Assembly: GCF_000182565.1 (NCBI RefSeq)
Contig: NW_015971539.1
Coordinates: forward strand, 677,219-741,218
Origin: Spizellomyces punctatus DAOM BR117
Taxonomy: Eukaryota; Chytridiomycota; Chytridiomycetes; Spizellomycetales; Spizellomycetaceae
DNA: 64,000 nt
Reading direction: 5' to 3'
The notes beneath the pieces were generated by a model, which saw only the letters and a program-made list of their open reading frames with translations, was not told where the DNA came from and searched no databases. Positions 48,105 through 59,261 of this stretch are shown here, one piece after another (within the stretch, counting starts at the first letter, position 1; the number at the start of each line of letters is the position of its first letter). The position numbers and the translations under genes were made by a program.

Positions 48105-50236
48105 ATGGCTAAAAAGGGAGGAAAGAAGGCTGAGAAGATGTCGCTCACCGACTTCTTGATGAACAAAGGTTCGCAGATCTGCAGATGAACGGGGGATCTC
48201 GAAAGTGGTGGGGACGGGCACACGAACGGTTTTGACTGATATGCGACAAATCTACACAGACTACGGTGGTTCTTGGGCTGACGATGTTGCCGACCTTCCT
48301 AGTGCTCGTACGTATTACACTGTTGACCACAATGGAGTTTGTGTCTGACCTTCTTTTTGCGTCCGTTCAGCAGCGGCAGTGGCAGAGCCTTGTATGTTAC
48401 GGCAAAGTGGAGTTTCGTGAAGCAATTCTTGATATTGACATTAGATGTGTACCAGATGGGTCTGATTCTAGAGGATATGCTGCGTACGATGCTGCGACAG
48501 GTCGAGGTGAGTGCCCTTTGGAATGCAGTTTCCAGCGATGGCCACCATAGGTGACGAAACTTGCGCCTTTCCACAGGAGAGCGTGACTCTCGTCCCCAAG
48601 CCCCTCTTCCGGATAACCCGCCATACACCTGCTTTTTGGGAAATTTGGCCTACGACGTTTCGGAGCGGGACATAGCTACGCTGTTCGGTGATCTGAAGGT
48701 GCATTGAGCCTCCAATACGTATAATCTGCCTTGTTCTGACGGAAAGGCAATTCTTCTTTGAAAAGGTCAAGAACATTCGTATTGTGATGGAGCCCACCGG
48801 TAAGCCAAAGGGCTTTGGCTACGCTGAATTTTTCGATCGGGAATCTCTTGCGGAGGCACTCAAATTTAGCGGAGAGGTACAATAATGTCGTTTACAATGG
48901 TAAATATCGATATCAAACAAACATCATAATTGATTTCAGAGTGTGATGAGACGCAGCATTCGTATTGACGTTGCCCAGCCACGTAAGCTACTTGCAGTAT
49001 ACTGATTCTGTATGTGGTCGACCTTGATCTTGACTGCCCTCGCCTTGCAGCCGCGGATTCTCGTCGAGGCCCATCGGATCAAGATAGGCCAGACAGGAGT
49101 GGCGAGCTCGAAGGTGCATGGAGAAGAGCTGAACCCCTTCCACCTTCGGCCCCTCTGCGCAGGGACAGCTCCAGGGATTCACGAGGTGAGGAGCGCCGTG
49201 GATTTGGAGGCGGTTTCCGTCGGGAAGATCGATTTGGAGGTCGCGATGACGGTTTCCGCGGAAACGGACGATACGGTGATGACCGCCGTGGCCGCGGCTT
49301 TGGTGGTGACCGCGACCGGTATGACCGTTCAACATCCCGTTCTGGTAAGCAGGTGCATGCCCCTCTCCGATTGCATTAACAACTAATCACCTTTGACTGC
49401 TAGACGCTCCCATGGCCCGCAAAAAATTGGAACTTGTTCCCCGCACACGCCCCATCACCTCCCCCGAACCCGCCGAAAATGCTAAACCCTCCGCTCAAAG
49501 TCCTGAAGGTAAGGTAGCGGCCGAACCGAAAAAGCCGAAGTCGAACCCTTTCGGCGCTGCAAAACCTCGTGATGAGCAGGAAATAATGAAGCAAATCGAG
49601 GAACGCCGGCAGCAGCGAGAAGCCGAAAAGCGTGCTGCTGAGGAGGCTGAAAAGAAAAAGGCAGAAGAAGAGAGAAAGAAACAAGAGGAGGAGAAAAAGA
49701 AACAGGAAGAGGAACAGAAAGAGCGTGAGAGGAAAGCAAAAGAGGAACAGGAGCAACAAAAACGGGAAGCGGCTGAGAAAGTGGATAAGGCGGGAGTTGC
49801 CAAAGCAAGAAAACAAGATGATGCACAAAGACCTCGCGACAATGGTCGGCCAGAGCGTCGTCCCTCAGAGGGTGTGGAATCTCGTGCGGACGCAGCATCT
49901 TCTTGGAGACGCGATGCGCCACTGAAGCCCGCTGGCCGGGGAGAACCTCGTACGGGAGGTCGCCGGGATGGAGAAAGGGGCCGCGGAGGGCGCGGAGGAT
50001 TCGGGGCCCGGCGAGACAGCCGTGATGACAACAAACCCAGCACTGGGCGCGGTGAAAGCCGACCTCAGACTGCGAAGGCACCGAAAGGCCCAAAACCATT
50101 GCCTACTCAAGAGAAGGAGCAAGCACATGTCGAAAGCAAAAATGTCTTTGACCTGTTGGGCGAGGTAAGTGTGAATTCAGTGTGATCTATATTTCTGGGG
50201 TAATGGCTGATTCGGTCTGGGCAACAGGACGAATGA
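48105..50236 (+). CDS. TIF3: Translation initiation factor eIF4B
   Basis: Start 48105 reads MAKKGGKKAEKMSLTDFL, the eIF4B N-terminal motif, followed after an intron by YGGSWADDVADLPSA. A single RRM follows, with RNP2 CFLGNLAYDV and RNP1 KGFGYAEF. Next is an Arg/Gly/Asp-rich section with repeated FGGRDD and YGDDRRGRGFGG units (DRYG-like), and a long Glu/Lys coiled section (QEIMKQIEERRQQREAEKR). The C-terminus reads NVFDLLGE. A GTAAGT donor at 50166 and CAG acceptor at 50227 would end the protein with DE at 50236. Without splicing it ends VSVNSV at 50185. eIF4B stimulates eIF4A helicase activity in mRNA scanning. About eight exons. Confidence 0.88.
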
Positions 50237-50464
50237 ATGGACCAAAGCATTTGAGTGTATGCTAGTAGCACACCATATCATAGATGTATCTACCATCAGT
50301 TCTCAGTATATTCGTTTAGTCGTTATGCGTAATTATAGCATGGGAGAGGAGTGTAACTTTGTAAGGGTCGCCGTAGCGACGTGAATAGCATTATTAACCA
50401 GTCTTCAAACAATACTCCACTCAAAATAAAAACTACTGCAAATCCCGCACTTTCAAGTACCCTC

Positions 50465-50953
50465 TCACGGCTTCGCGGCCACTACTCTGTTATATGCTTG
50501 CAATGCCCTGATTCTGCACCGATCTGCCAATACTGGATCCATGTCCTCTGGAATGTTTTTTGGCCGAAAGTAATCTCGAAACGTATGACTTCGTCTGAGG
50601 TACTTATCGGCGTTCTTTGAAACGTAAGGCTTGAGCTATGTACAACAAGTAAAATGAATAACCTTCAAAGTAATCAGACATGGAGCGTGCAGTTCTTACC
50701 TCACATGTTGACAGATCTGGTATCTCCCAGGAACGAAACCTCCATGGTTCGAGGATGAAGCGTCCTAACCCCAAGGTCAGTAACCCAACAGCTTACTCTT
50801 CAGCGCAAGCGTCAAACACCCACCTCGTGCTGTCCATCGCCCCATTCGTCCGCTCCCCGTTCCCTTGTAGAAATTCTTATTCCCTTGCTTTGCCGACATG
50901 ACTCCCCTTGTTGCCCCTCGGCAAAGGCCGGTAATGATCCCAGTCATACCCAT
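50465..50953 (-). CDS. MRPL27: Mitochondrial large-subunit ribosomal protein mL41 (MRPL27/MRPL41)
   Basis: Three exons too short for simple frame calling, 50953-50824, 50764-50700 and 50635-50465, join in perfect phase to 121 aa. The N-terminus ITGLCRGATRGVMSAKQGNK is presequence-like and leads to the family hallmark SAKQGNKNFYKGTGSGRMGR. The rest reads GRFILEPWRFRSWEIPDL and LKPYVSKNADKY, ending in a helical tail (VLADRCRIRALQAYNRVV). Order, spacing and the LKPYVS motif match mitoribosomal mL41. It should reside in the mitochondrial large subunit. It lies between the 3' end of eIF4B (about 230 bp) and RRP43, with convergent orientation to eIF4B. ATG 50947 is a possible alternative start. Confidence 0.85.
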
Positions 50954-51179
50954 TATGCTTTATAATGGTGTGTTAAAAATGGCAAGGTTATGCTGCTGTG
51001 GTTGAAGAGTTGGAACTCAATGATCAAGGCACATTAGTTGTCATGGTAACGCGGCTGGCATTGGTCATGTTTGATGAATTGCTGGTTCGCCCAGAGCTCC
51101 CGTTATGAGAGATATTCACCTTGCAACTTAACGTAGTGGGTCATGACAGTGCCCATATGTTCATAAATATATTAAGCCC

Positions 51180-52430
51180 TCATCGCTCTGCTAAAGCCCC
51201 TTCCAAAATCCCTAGTATATGCGTAGCCCTGGTTCTTGCTGCCTCCAAACAACTTGTTAATGTCTCCTGACCCAATGCAGAACCGCCAGGTTTCAACATC
51301 CCACAAAGACCACCATTTTGCTCGATAATCACAGTCAGCTGTGAAGAGAGATGGGGTTCTTCTTCGATGTCGGGATCGGCAAGGATGAATTGTCTGCAAA
51401 AGATCTTGTCAATACCAATGGAGTAGTCACAGAGCTTCGAACGACTTACCCATCGAAGACACCGAATGTCACAGATATTGGTGTTCGTGAGAGTTTAAGC
51501 GGAATTGTTCGCTGCTCCTTTACTCTGACAGCGTTGTCTGCTTCGTAAAATGTCGCTGTGGGTAGTCGAACTGTGATACGTGGTCGTGATTGTCATCAGC
51601 ATTTCAGATCCATCGCAGATGGACAGGCAACTTATCCTTACCATGTTTCAAAGCAGCCACTAAAGCAAGCATGGCCGCATCCATCGCGTTTCCCTCATAG
51701 TTCAAGCAGACTATGTCAGCGTATAAGACCCAAACCGCACGTCCCTCCTCTATGCAGAGATCCGATAGGTTTAACAGTTTCGAACTACCGAGGCAAGTGC
51801 AAAAGTAAAGTCAATGAACAGCCGGCATAAACGGCGCTGGCATGCTCTCCTACCTTTCCAGTACTCGGTTGATGTATTCGCTGATACTTTGGGATAGTTC
51901 GGACGGCGGTCCTGGCTTGAATTGCGGAGAACATAGAGGTGGCAGATCAAAATTTGGAACTATGAAAAGTCACAATCAGGACCGACTTGCATCATATAGT
52001 GCAAACGTATGCAAAAGATGCACGAATCCAACCTATAAAGCCGTCCCTCGGCGCGCCAGTTTTTGGCTCTGTTATTTCTGCTTTTATCCCACACACCACC
52101 GTTGTCTCTCCCAACCTCGCCATAGCCGACCCATGTGCAGTGGTTATCGCACCTTTAGAGATGGAATTAATCGTCCGATTCAAACAGACTGGATTAACAG
52201 TTATCAACCACGTCCACCATACCAACAGTAATTTTGGCTTTTCTAAACCTTGACAAAGTCCTGCCGTCCGGTCGTACGCCTTGAGATAGAAAGCGGCGAT
52301 GGTATTCTGTTGGATGGATTTTCTTGAAAGTTTCGGAATCGAGAGAGAAGACAGCAGGAGTGCTGGTCACAGATGGGGGAGTGTCGACGTCCATTCCATT
52401 CTGAACGGACGCTGGTGTTGAGTCGTCCAT
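51180..52430 (-). CDS. RRP43: Exosome complex component RRP43 (EXOSC8), RNase PH-like
   Basis: ATG 52430 (MDDSTPASVQNGMDVD) was preferred over an in-frame ATG at 52502. The N-terminus has IHPTEYHRRFLSQGVRPDGR, the RNase-PH-family opening. Then come HGSAMARLGETTVVCGIKAE and TGAPRDGFI, VPNFDLPPLCSPQFKPGPPS and, at the C-terminus, TVIIEQNGGLCGMLKPGGSA and a final helix to TGA 51180. This is one of the six RNase-PH-like ring subunits of the RNA exosome, catalytically inactive in eukaryotes, working in nuclear and cytoplasmic 3'-5' RNA decay and rRNA processing. Several introns. Start is 138 bp from the divergent AIM19-like start. Confidence 0.9.
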
Positions 52431-52567
52431 AATGGGGGGATATGTTGAGATCACAGACCACACAATACGTGTAGGGAATCGTAATGGAGTCCTTGTTGCC
52501 ATCGAAACGAATCTGATTAGGTGATGATGTTGAAGGCAGCGCTCTTGACATTTTGTAGATCACAGCA

Positions 52568-53230
52568 ATGCCAACTACGTCGTCCTCGTCCTCGTCTGAC
52601 AGTCCAACCCTTTCCGAACGAGCCCATGACTTGCTTTCTAAAGCATCCGATCAGTTAGTTTCCCGCGGATATCCTTCACTGACAACTTTAGCGCAACGCC
52701 CGGGACTGACACCGTACCCTGCAATGGCAACATCTGCTTTGTGTATGTGAGGTTTCTGACAAGTGCATTGCGGAGGATGGCCTTCCTTGGCTCATTTGTG
52801 ATCCCATATATCTGTTTCAGGTTTTGCATCTGCAATTCCAGCGCTGCGAGGAGGAAGAGGGTGGCCTGGATATTTTCCCTTGGTCGGATTCGGAGCGATA
52901 TTTGCTGGGGCAAGGTGTGCACTCGAGTGGCTACTGCATTCGTAAATTATTTGATATGTATCCACCTTTTCTCTCCTATCAGCTACGTACTTTTGCATGA
53001 TCTTGATAATGGCACGTCTACCGCGACAGGTACTTTATTGTGTTGATAGCCCACAACCTGTCAGCGTACTAATTGGACATGTACATCCAGCTTGGGGAGT
53101 AGTATATACTTCTTTATTCCTTCGGTCGACAATAGCATCTCGACGAATTGGGCCCATTGGTCTCCTGGCTTGCGTAATGGGAACAACCGGTGCCTACGGG
53201 GTCGAGATGTGGGACTCGTTCTTTGGATGA
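52568..53230 (+). CDS. Small membrane protein, AIM19-like (mitochondrial)
   Basis: Four exons (first ending near 52742, last starting after the CATCCAG acceptor near 53088) encode about 150 aa. The first 40 residues are Ser/Ala-rich, then TPYPAMATSALCFASAIPAL. A Gly-rich hydrophobic stretch (YFPLVGFGAIFAGASYVLL), HDLDNGTSTATAWGVVYTSL, and a last hydrophobic segment (PIGLLACVMGTTGAYG) follow. Size, the TPYPA motif and three or four hydrophobic segments with an acidic DxxNG loop resemble fungal AIM19, an inner-membrane protein of unknown role. Similarity is short, so the family call is tentative. The gene itself is well supported by phase-compatible splice sites. Confidence 0.5.
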
Positions 53231-53490
53231 GCAAGGTGGAACATCTTATTTAAATATCATTAACCATATGCGCGTGCATGCGCATAACATCAGGGCGCGC
53301 TGGATAGTTCACAACATTATTCATGTACAGTATACCGAGTATTGCATAGAAGATTAGACAGTAGTTATTCATATTGTATTTGGTTGCTTCAAACCTGGTT
53401 TTTTTTGATCTGGAAGAAACCAAAAGAACTGGATATGTTTGTGACGTCTATTTTAGTGAAATGAATTTTGTATCAGTGTCATACCGCTCG

Positions 53491-54534
53491 CTAGTCAACC
53501 AAGACAACCCTCTTCGCCTTGATCTCTTCCAAGATCTCTCGAGCGCCCTTGGCCACCAATGCCGCCCCAAGTCGCTCTCCTAGTGCTTCCGCGGCTTTCA
53601 AGTCTTCTTCCCGAGTTCGCCCTTCAATAATACACTTATCCTCTTCACGAATCTCCACCGTCCCATCCAAGCTAGATACGGAGCCAGTCATTAAAAGCTC
53701 CCCGCCGCCCGCGTACTTTGTTGACACGCCAAGCGGCACACTGCATCCACCCTCTAAGAACCGCATGAACGCCCGCTCCGCTGTACATCTTAGACGTGTT
53801 TCCCAGTGGTCTAGCGGTTGAAGCAATTCTAACGTTTCTGCGTCATCCCCTCTGCATTCGATCCCAAGAGCCCCTTGCCCCACAGCATGCAAGATTGTTT
53901 CGGGGCCCAGTACTTGTGAAATACGGTCATCCCAGCCTAATCGGTGCAAACCCGCGTAGGCAAGAAGGATAGCCGCGTAGGGCCCTTCAGGTGCATCCAG
54001 CTTGCTTAGCCGAGTATTCAAATTACCTCGAACATCTTGAAAGACAAGGTGTGGAAATCGACGCTTCAGTTGCGCTATGCGTCGGACTGAGCTAGATCCA
54101 ACTATACTGCCCTCCTTCAAATCGGAAAGCTGTTTTAGGCCCTCAGATTGACTTTTCAATGACAGAACCAAGGCATCCCTGGGGTCCTCTCTCTCCGTTA
54201 TGGCGCCAAGGCACATTCCCTCGGGCAGCACGGTTTGCAAGTCTTTGAGGGAGTGTACGACAAGATCCACAGTGCCTTCGGCCAAAGCTACCTCCAGCTC
54301 CTTTGTGAAGAGGGACTTTGAACCAATCTTCGACAGGGCAGTGTCCTGAATTTTGTCGCCTTTGGTTGTCATGCCGTAGATGGCAAAGGTGTATTGAGGG
54401 TGCATGTTCCGTAGACGGTTTAGGACAAATTCCGCTTGGACCATAGCGAGCTGAGATTCGCGGGTGCCAATCACAAAGTGCGTTCGTCGGCTGCCGGGTG
54501 CGGCACCCGCTGCGGCTCCAGATTGGGATGCCAT
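53491..54534 (-). CDS. HEM3: Hydroxymethylbilane synthase (porphobilinogen deaminase)
   Basis: An intronless frame. ATG 54534 (MASQSGAAAG, 347 aa) was preferred to the in-frame ATG at 54582, which would add 16 residues. Motifs in order: FVIGTRESQLAMVQAEFV, TTKGDKIQ, SLFTKELEVALAEG, VDLVVHSLKDL, GSSSVRRIAQLKRRFP, DVRGNLNTRLSKLD and the cofactor loop RFLEGGCSVPLGV with the dipyrromethane-binding Cys. It joins four porphobilinogen molecules to hydroxymethylbilane in haem synthesis, in the cytosol. The residue after SLKDL is Gln where Pro is common. No introns, in contrast to most neighbours. Confidence 0.96.
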   Translation of the reverse strand: MASQSGAAAGAAPGSRRTHFVIGTRESQLAMVQAEFVLNRLRNMHPQYTFAIYGMTTKGDKIQDTALSKIGSKSLFTKELEVALAEGTVDLVVHSLKDLQTVLPEGMCLGAITEREDPRDALVLSLKSQSEGLKQLSDLKEGSIVGSSSVRRIAQLKRRFPHLVFQDVRGNLNTRLSKLDAPEGPYAAILLAYAGLHRLGWDDRISQVLGPETILHAVGQGALGIECRGDDAETLELLQPLDHWETRLRCTAERAFMRFLEGGCSVPLGVSTKYAGGGELLMTGSVSSLDGTVEIREEDKCIIEGRTREEDLKAAEALGERLGAALVAKGAREILEEIKAKRVVLVD

Positions 54535-54722
54535 TGCAGCAATAAACAGGTAAACAAAGTTGGGGCAAATCCGACATCCCACCTAGTAAAGAGTTGGTGA
54601 CACAAAGTGTTGCCACGACTACCGTAGTGGACCTGCGTGATCCTCCCCCCCTGCCCTTTCACCACCAACACACCCGTCCCCAATTAATTCTGCTTGCGAT
54701 CAACCAAAAAGTGTGAACAAAA

Positions 54723-55588
54723 ATGAACACAACCACAGCTGATTCTGATTCCGACAATGATTCCCTCTTCGCGGAGTTGGAACGCGACGACGACGAATTC
54801 CTCGCGTCCCACCGTGAACTTCGGATGGAGGAACTGAAGCGTGAGTGAGTTTTACCCTCAGAATACTTGCAGTCTCCCGCTCCGTGAAATTCTCACTCTC
54901 CTTTAAACGCAGAATGACAAAGGTTCAAGAAATGCGAAATAGCTCACACGGCACATATGACACGGTCTCCACAGAAAAAGCGGTACTGAATATCACAACA
55001 ACGACAAAACACTGTGTGGTGCACTTTGCGCATAAAGATTTCCGGCGTTGTCAGTTGATGGATAAGCATTTAGGGGTGAGCAGACCAGTGTTCTCGTATA
55101 CGTGAGCGTGTTCACTTATTGATTCTGTGGCTGCGCATTGAAGGAACTAGCAAGAAAACACTTTAGAACCCGGTTCATTCGGGTCGACGTGGAAAACGCG
55201 CCATTTTTGGTCGAACGATTGCAGGTCAAAGTGTTGCCGTGTGTAATACCGTTCATAGATGGGGTATCTGTGGATAGGTGCGACATTGTCTCTGAAAATC
55301 GCGCTCCGTCGACCTCACTGACCTTCCTTTTCACAGATTAATTGGATTTGAGGATGTAGGAGACAATGACAATGTACCCACATCGGCAATAGAAGAATGG
55401 TTAAAGAAGACGAGTGAGTAGTTGAATTAGATGACGTGCTCTCGTAATTCAAATTGTTGACACTGCCTTTGCTCCATGTCAAATCAGAGGTGATACCGGA
55501 GTCTGAAATGGATCTGACGCACAGAAAGACCATATTCGGATTTCCGGACAAGTCGAGGGAGGATGAGTCGGACGATGATGATTACTAG
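54723..55588 (+). CDS. PLP1: Thioredoxin-domain protein 9 / phosducin-like (TXNDC9/PLP1)
   Basis: Five exons. The first is 54723-54844, second 54913-55075, third from 55144. The acidic N-terminus (DSDSDNDSLFAELERDDDEF) leads to MTKVQEMR, then the thioredoxin-fold core VVHFAHKDFRRCQLMDKHL, where the CxxC is replaced by FRRC. RTRFIRVDVENAPFLVERLQ, VKVLPCVIPFIDG and LIGFEDVG follow. The C-terminus is acidic (FGFPDKSREDESDDDDY). Family members act with the CCT chaperonin in folding of tubulin and actin. Divergent from HEM3 with 188 bp between starts. Confidence 0.9.
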
Positions 55589-55819
55589 CTTCTGTCGTTG
55601 GGGTTTGTGAATAATATGATAAGTTATGTTAGTGAAAGGGTGTCAAATGCTCAGTTCTGGAATATGTTACTGCGATATGTTATGTCCGCTTGGAAGCGCT
55701 TGGAGGAGCGGGTATCACAACAGTAATTAGGTATTCTTATTATAGAAGGGCAGGAAAAAAAAAAGTCACAATTGACCGAGCAAGAAACCATCTATATCCA
55801 ATTGCCTTTTGTCTATCTA

Positions 55820-58800
55820 CTACATCACCAAACAATCCTTGTCCTTGTCCTTCGAACTCCCAGGAAGTGATTTCCTCTTTGCCTTTTTGGTACTCTTTTT
55901 CCCTTTCATTTTCTCGTCCCGGTGGACGTCGTCTTTGCAAGATTCTGTAATCGACACGTGAGTATCAGCAGGATTGTGTACTTCAGGTGCAGATCGGCAA
56001 GGACGCATCACCACTGGAAGGGCTGAGGTGTCGCTGCTCGAGTCGGGCTTTGTGCCAAGGTCAGGCAGACTGGGTGGAGTGGAATTGGGAGGGGGTAGTG
56101 GTGAGTCCTTTGGTGTCGAGCTCATTGATGCAGCAGACGTTGATGGTTGTTGTGATGAACAAAAAGAATCTTCGCGGATCGTTGGAGTTCTAGATGTTTC
56201 GGGAGTTTCGAGGTCAAAGCTAGGTGTAGGTTCGGGGATGGTATCCATGGATTGCGGTATTGATGGGGTCATGGCATTTTCTTGGATCATTCTTGTTCCG
56301 ACTTCGAGGAGCATAGCGCTTTCTTCCGCGGTATCCGGGTCCTATTTTTGCGTAGAATCCATACATCGGTGTTGGGTTCTTCAGAAGAGAGGTATCCTAC
56401 GCCGTACCTGGTATTTCAGTCGTATCCAATCATGCTTCAGTAAGGCACTAGCTGTCCATCGCTTGTCAACGTCACGTTGGAAGCATTTGTCGAAAAAGTC
56501 CCGAAGATCCTATATGTGGTTAGGTAGTTTGAGCTTCGCGCTTGCAAGCAACAGATGCTGTGCATTCTTACATCCGATATGTCATCCGGCAATGGTGGAG
56601 AGTCATCTGCAGACGTGTACGTCAGCTACTATCCTTTTCCGAATCTCGTCAGCGCGAATGAATCAGTGTGTACCTTCAACAATACGGAACAAGGCAGTCA
56701 TCGGGTTCTTCAGATCCAGATATGGAGGCTTTCCGGTGATCATTTCAATTATAGTACATCCAAGACTCCTATGTAGAGTGAGAGGCAATGTTAGAGAATT
56801 GTGCTTGGCAGGAAAAACGGAAACACGACGAAGAGTGCTTACCAAATGTCTGACGCCGTCGATGCGCCCTTCAACTCTATGATCTGTGCGACAGATATAT
56901 GACCTACATACCCATAAGCTGCTCTATATCACTCGGAACATACCTCGGGTGCCATCCAGTAGGGTGTACCAGCTGCAAGAAATGAATAAGATACGAAACG
57001 ATTCTAAATCGCAGACGGATTGTATACCAACCGACAGCTTGCTCGTCCTCCCCCACGCCATTAAGTTGCTTTGATACTCCAAAGTCGGACAGCTTCACTG
57101 TGCTGTCCTTGGTTGTCAGGATATTGGCACACTGTATAGTACATCAAATGCACATGTTATTCACAGAACGGAAATTATTCCTTCCTAAAATGACGCACAT
57201 ACTTTGAGGTCACAATGGACAACACCCTTTTCATGCAGGTACTGAAGTCCCTCCAAAATGTTTTCCACGTAAACTGCAGCCAGCTTTTCGGGTATCAGAA
57301 GGTTGTACTTTTTCATTACGCTTTGTAGCGAACCACACTCCATGAACCTATACCGTGACACCCCATGAGTGAGTCAATGAAGATGAATGGCCCACAAATT
57401 ATCCACTTACTCCAAAATGATGTTTAGATATCCTTCCTGAAGGACGAAACCCAGGTACTTGACTATATTAGGGTGTGTCAACGACTTCAGGAGTTCAACC
57501 TCTTGCTGTAGAACTTTAGCGGTGAGTCCAAGTCTAGGGATATCAATGACTGGACAACGACAAACCATGAGCTCTTGTACACCCTGTTCTTTACGGTCAG
57601 CCAATGGAATGCGTTTGATGGCCGCCACTTGCCCTTTGGTTGAGTCCGGAGTAAGCATCCAGTCTGAGGTGGACTATTCGGTTTGGGCAATTTCTTACCA
57701 GTTTCCATATTCAATGCCCTGATAACAAGCCAGAGTAAGTTAGAAAATGGATCCGCAAGGAGCCGACATATCCTTGTACTCACTGGTAAACCGTTCCAAA
57801 TTGACCCTTCCCAATACTGCTTCCCAATTGCTAAACCACTAGACCTGAGTTGGGAATCTCAATCAGGACATGACGAGCACCACTCACGTAAGGCCCCAGA
57901 GTGATCCTCTCCGCTGGCGTCTTGGATCCCCGAACGCTGCTTGCTCTCGATCCGGGTCGACTAGATCGGTGTGGTGACTCAGTTCTTGTTCGTGGTGCTC
58001 GGAGGTTTCGGTCTGAATCTGCTTTCTTCATCCCCGAGGGCGTCACCGGTCTAGTGTTCCCAAAATGTGATACTGATATCGACTTGGTATGGACAGGAAC
58101 TGGTTTCTGGGGTGGTGCATCTTCAGATACTATCACCTCATTCCGATATGGGTTCAGTTCGTCAGGTGGCCGAGATTTTAGAGGAGATCCCGCAATGACC
58201 CGTGCGATGGTGAGGATGGTGATGATCACCTACATCACAGACAGTCAGCTACCCTCACGTCGACTAGGATACACGTGAATCTCACCTGCTGCATGTCCTT
58301 CCCCTCAAATAGGTCGACAGTTTGAAAGAGCTCATGTCCTTTCAGACCAAGGTTTTTGCTCGCAGTGAGAAAGCGATTGATATTCTCCATCTGGCAAGGA
58401 ATTTTCAGTTAGGGGTGCTTCAACAGCCAGTTGGTTGGCTAGCTCCAACGAACCTGCAGAAATGGGGCATCTCTCGTGCTGATTATGGAAATACTCCCAG
58501 GCTTCAGCTTATTCATGAGCCTAGAAAAGGGAAGCAGTGATTCAACACCATGAGGACGCTAGCTATAGACTTTGAAACAAAAGTCGGAGTCTTATGACTC
58601 ACTCGCATAGAACGACACCATTTCGTAAGGACTCGTGCAAGCTGTCATTCCCCAGCTTTCTTCCTATGGTTGTCTCTATAAAGTCTACTGCCGCTTGCTG
58701 ATTCTCCAAGTGCTGTTAAATTCAGGAATCATCATGAGCACTGGAACATTGGAAACCTTTGTGATTCAACAGTCGCCGAAGATAGCCGGGCTTTCCTCAA

Positions 58801-59261
58801 GTGGCTGATGTTGACAGTAGTCCATCCCACAAATCCTCACCTGAGCAGCTCGTTTCTGCGCTACCTTGTCGAGAGCGGCCCCCTCCTCGGAAAGCGCCGG
58901 TGTAGACACGTCGGGAGGTGGAACAACGGAGTCAGGGGCAACCTTTGTCATGAATTGGCAGAGTGCACCGGTGGACCTTCGCTTCAGTGTTCTAGGAGCC
59001 CGCGGTCCTTTCGGCAATCGGGGTAATGACGGTTGACGAACAAGGGTAGTTCCGTATGGTGCGCTGTTCGAGTCTATGGGTGAAGGAGGAAGCGGTTCGC
59101 TGGCAACGTGATAGATGCTGCGGTGCGGCCAGCTGTCACCTTGCAGGTGGGACAAAGCATGTCAACTTTGACTAATACATATTATGAAGACGCAATAGGC
59201 TATACCAATAGAATACAGCGGCGGGCAAGTCGGTGTAGGTCCTGGCAAGTGCATTGAACAT
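55820..59261 (-). CDS. Calponin-homology domain + STE-group protein kinase with CaaX box
   Basis: About 13 exons. The N-terminal disordered region (APRTLKRRSTGALCQF) is followed by a complete CH domain at about 58725-58170: HLENQQAAVDFIETTIGRKL, LHESLRNGVVLCELMNKLKP, MENINRFLTASKNLGLKGHE, LFQTVDLFEGKDMQQVI. A Ser/Pro/Arg-rich linker leads to the kinase: GPYV and GLAIGKQYW (Gly loop area), GQVAAIKRIPL (Lys), HPNIVKYLGFVLQEG, GVVHCDLKCANILTTK (catalytic loop with Cys for Arg), VKLSDFGVSKQL and [20 protein letters not shown]. It most resembles Cdc15/SepH/MAP3K-epsilon kinases. A 165-aa tail ends KKSTKKAKRKSL...KDKDCLVM, a polybasic patch plus CaaX box, implying prenylation and membrane anchoring. 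The start at 59261 is uncertain; 59155 is an alternative. Confidence 0.82.

Noticed and set aside
49400..50128. Long antisense frames (142-205 aa) opposite eIF4B
   Set aside because: They mirror the low-complexity Glu/Lys-rich and Arg/Gly-rich coding sequence of eIF4B, giving Leu/Phe/Ser-rich nonsense; the sense strand has a complete gene.
53491..54534. Gln after SLKDL in HMBS as a sign of a broken enzyme
   Set aside because: All other motifs including the cofactor Cys loop and the GTRESQLA segment are intact, so this is probably a tolerated substitution.
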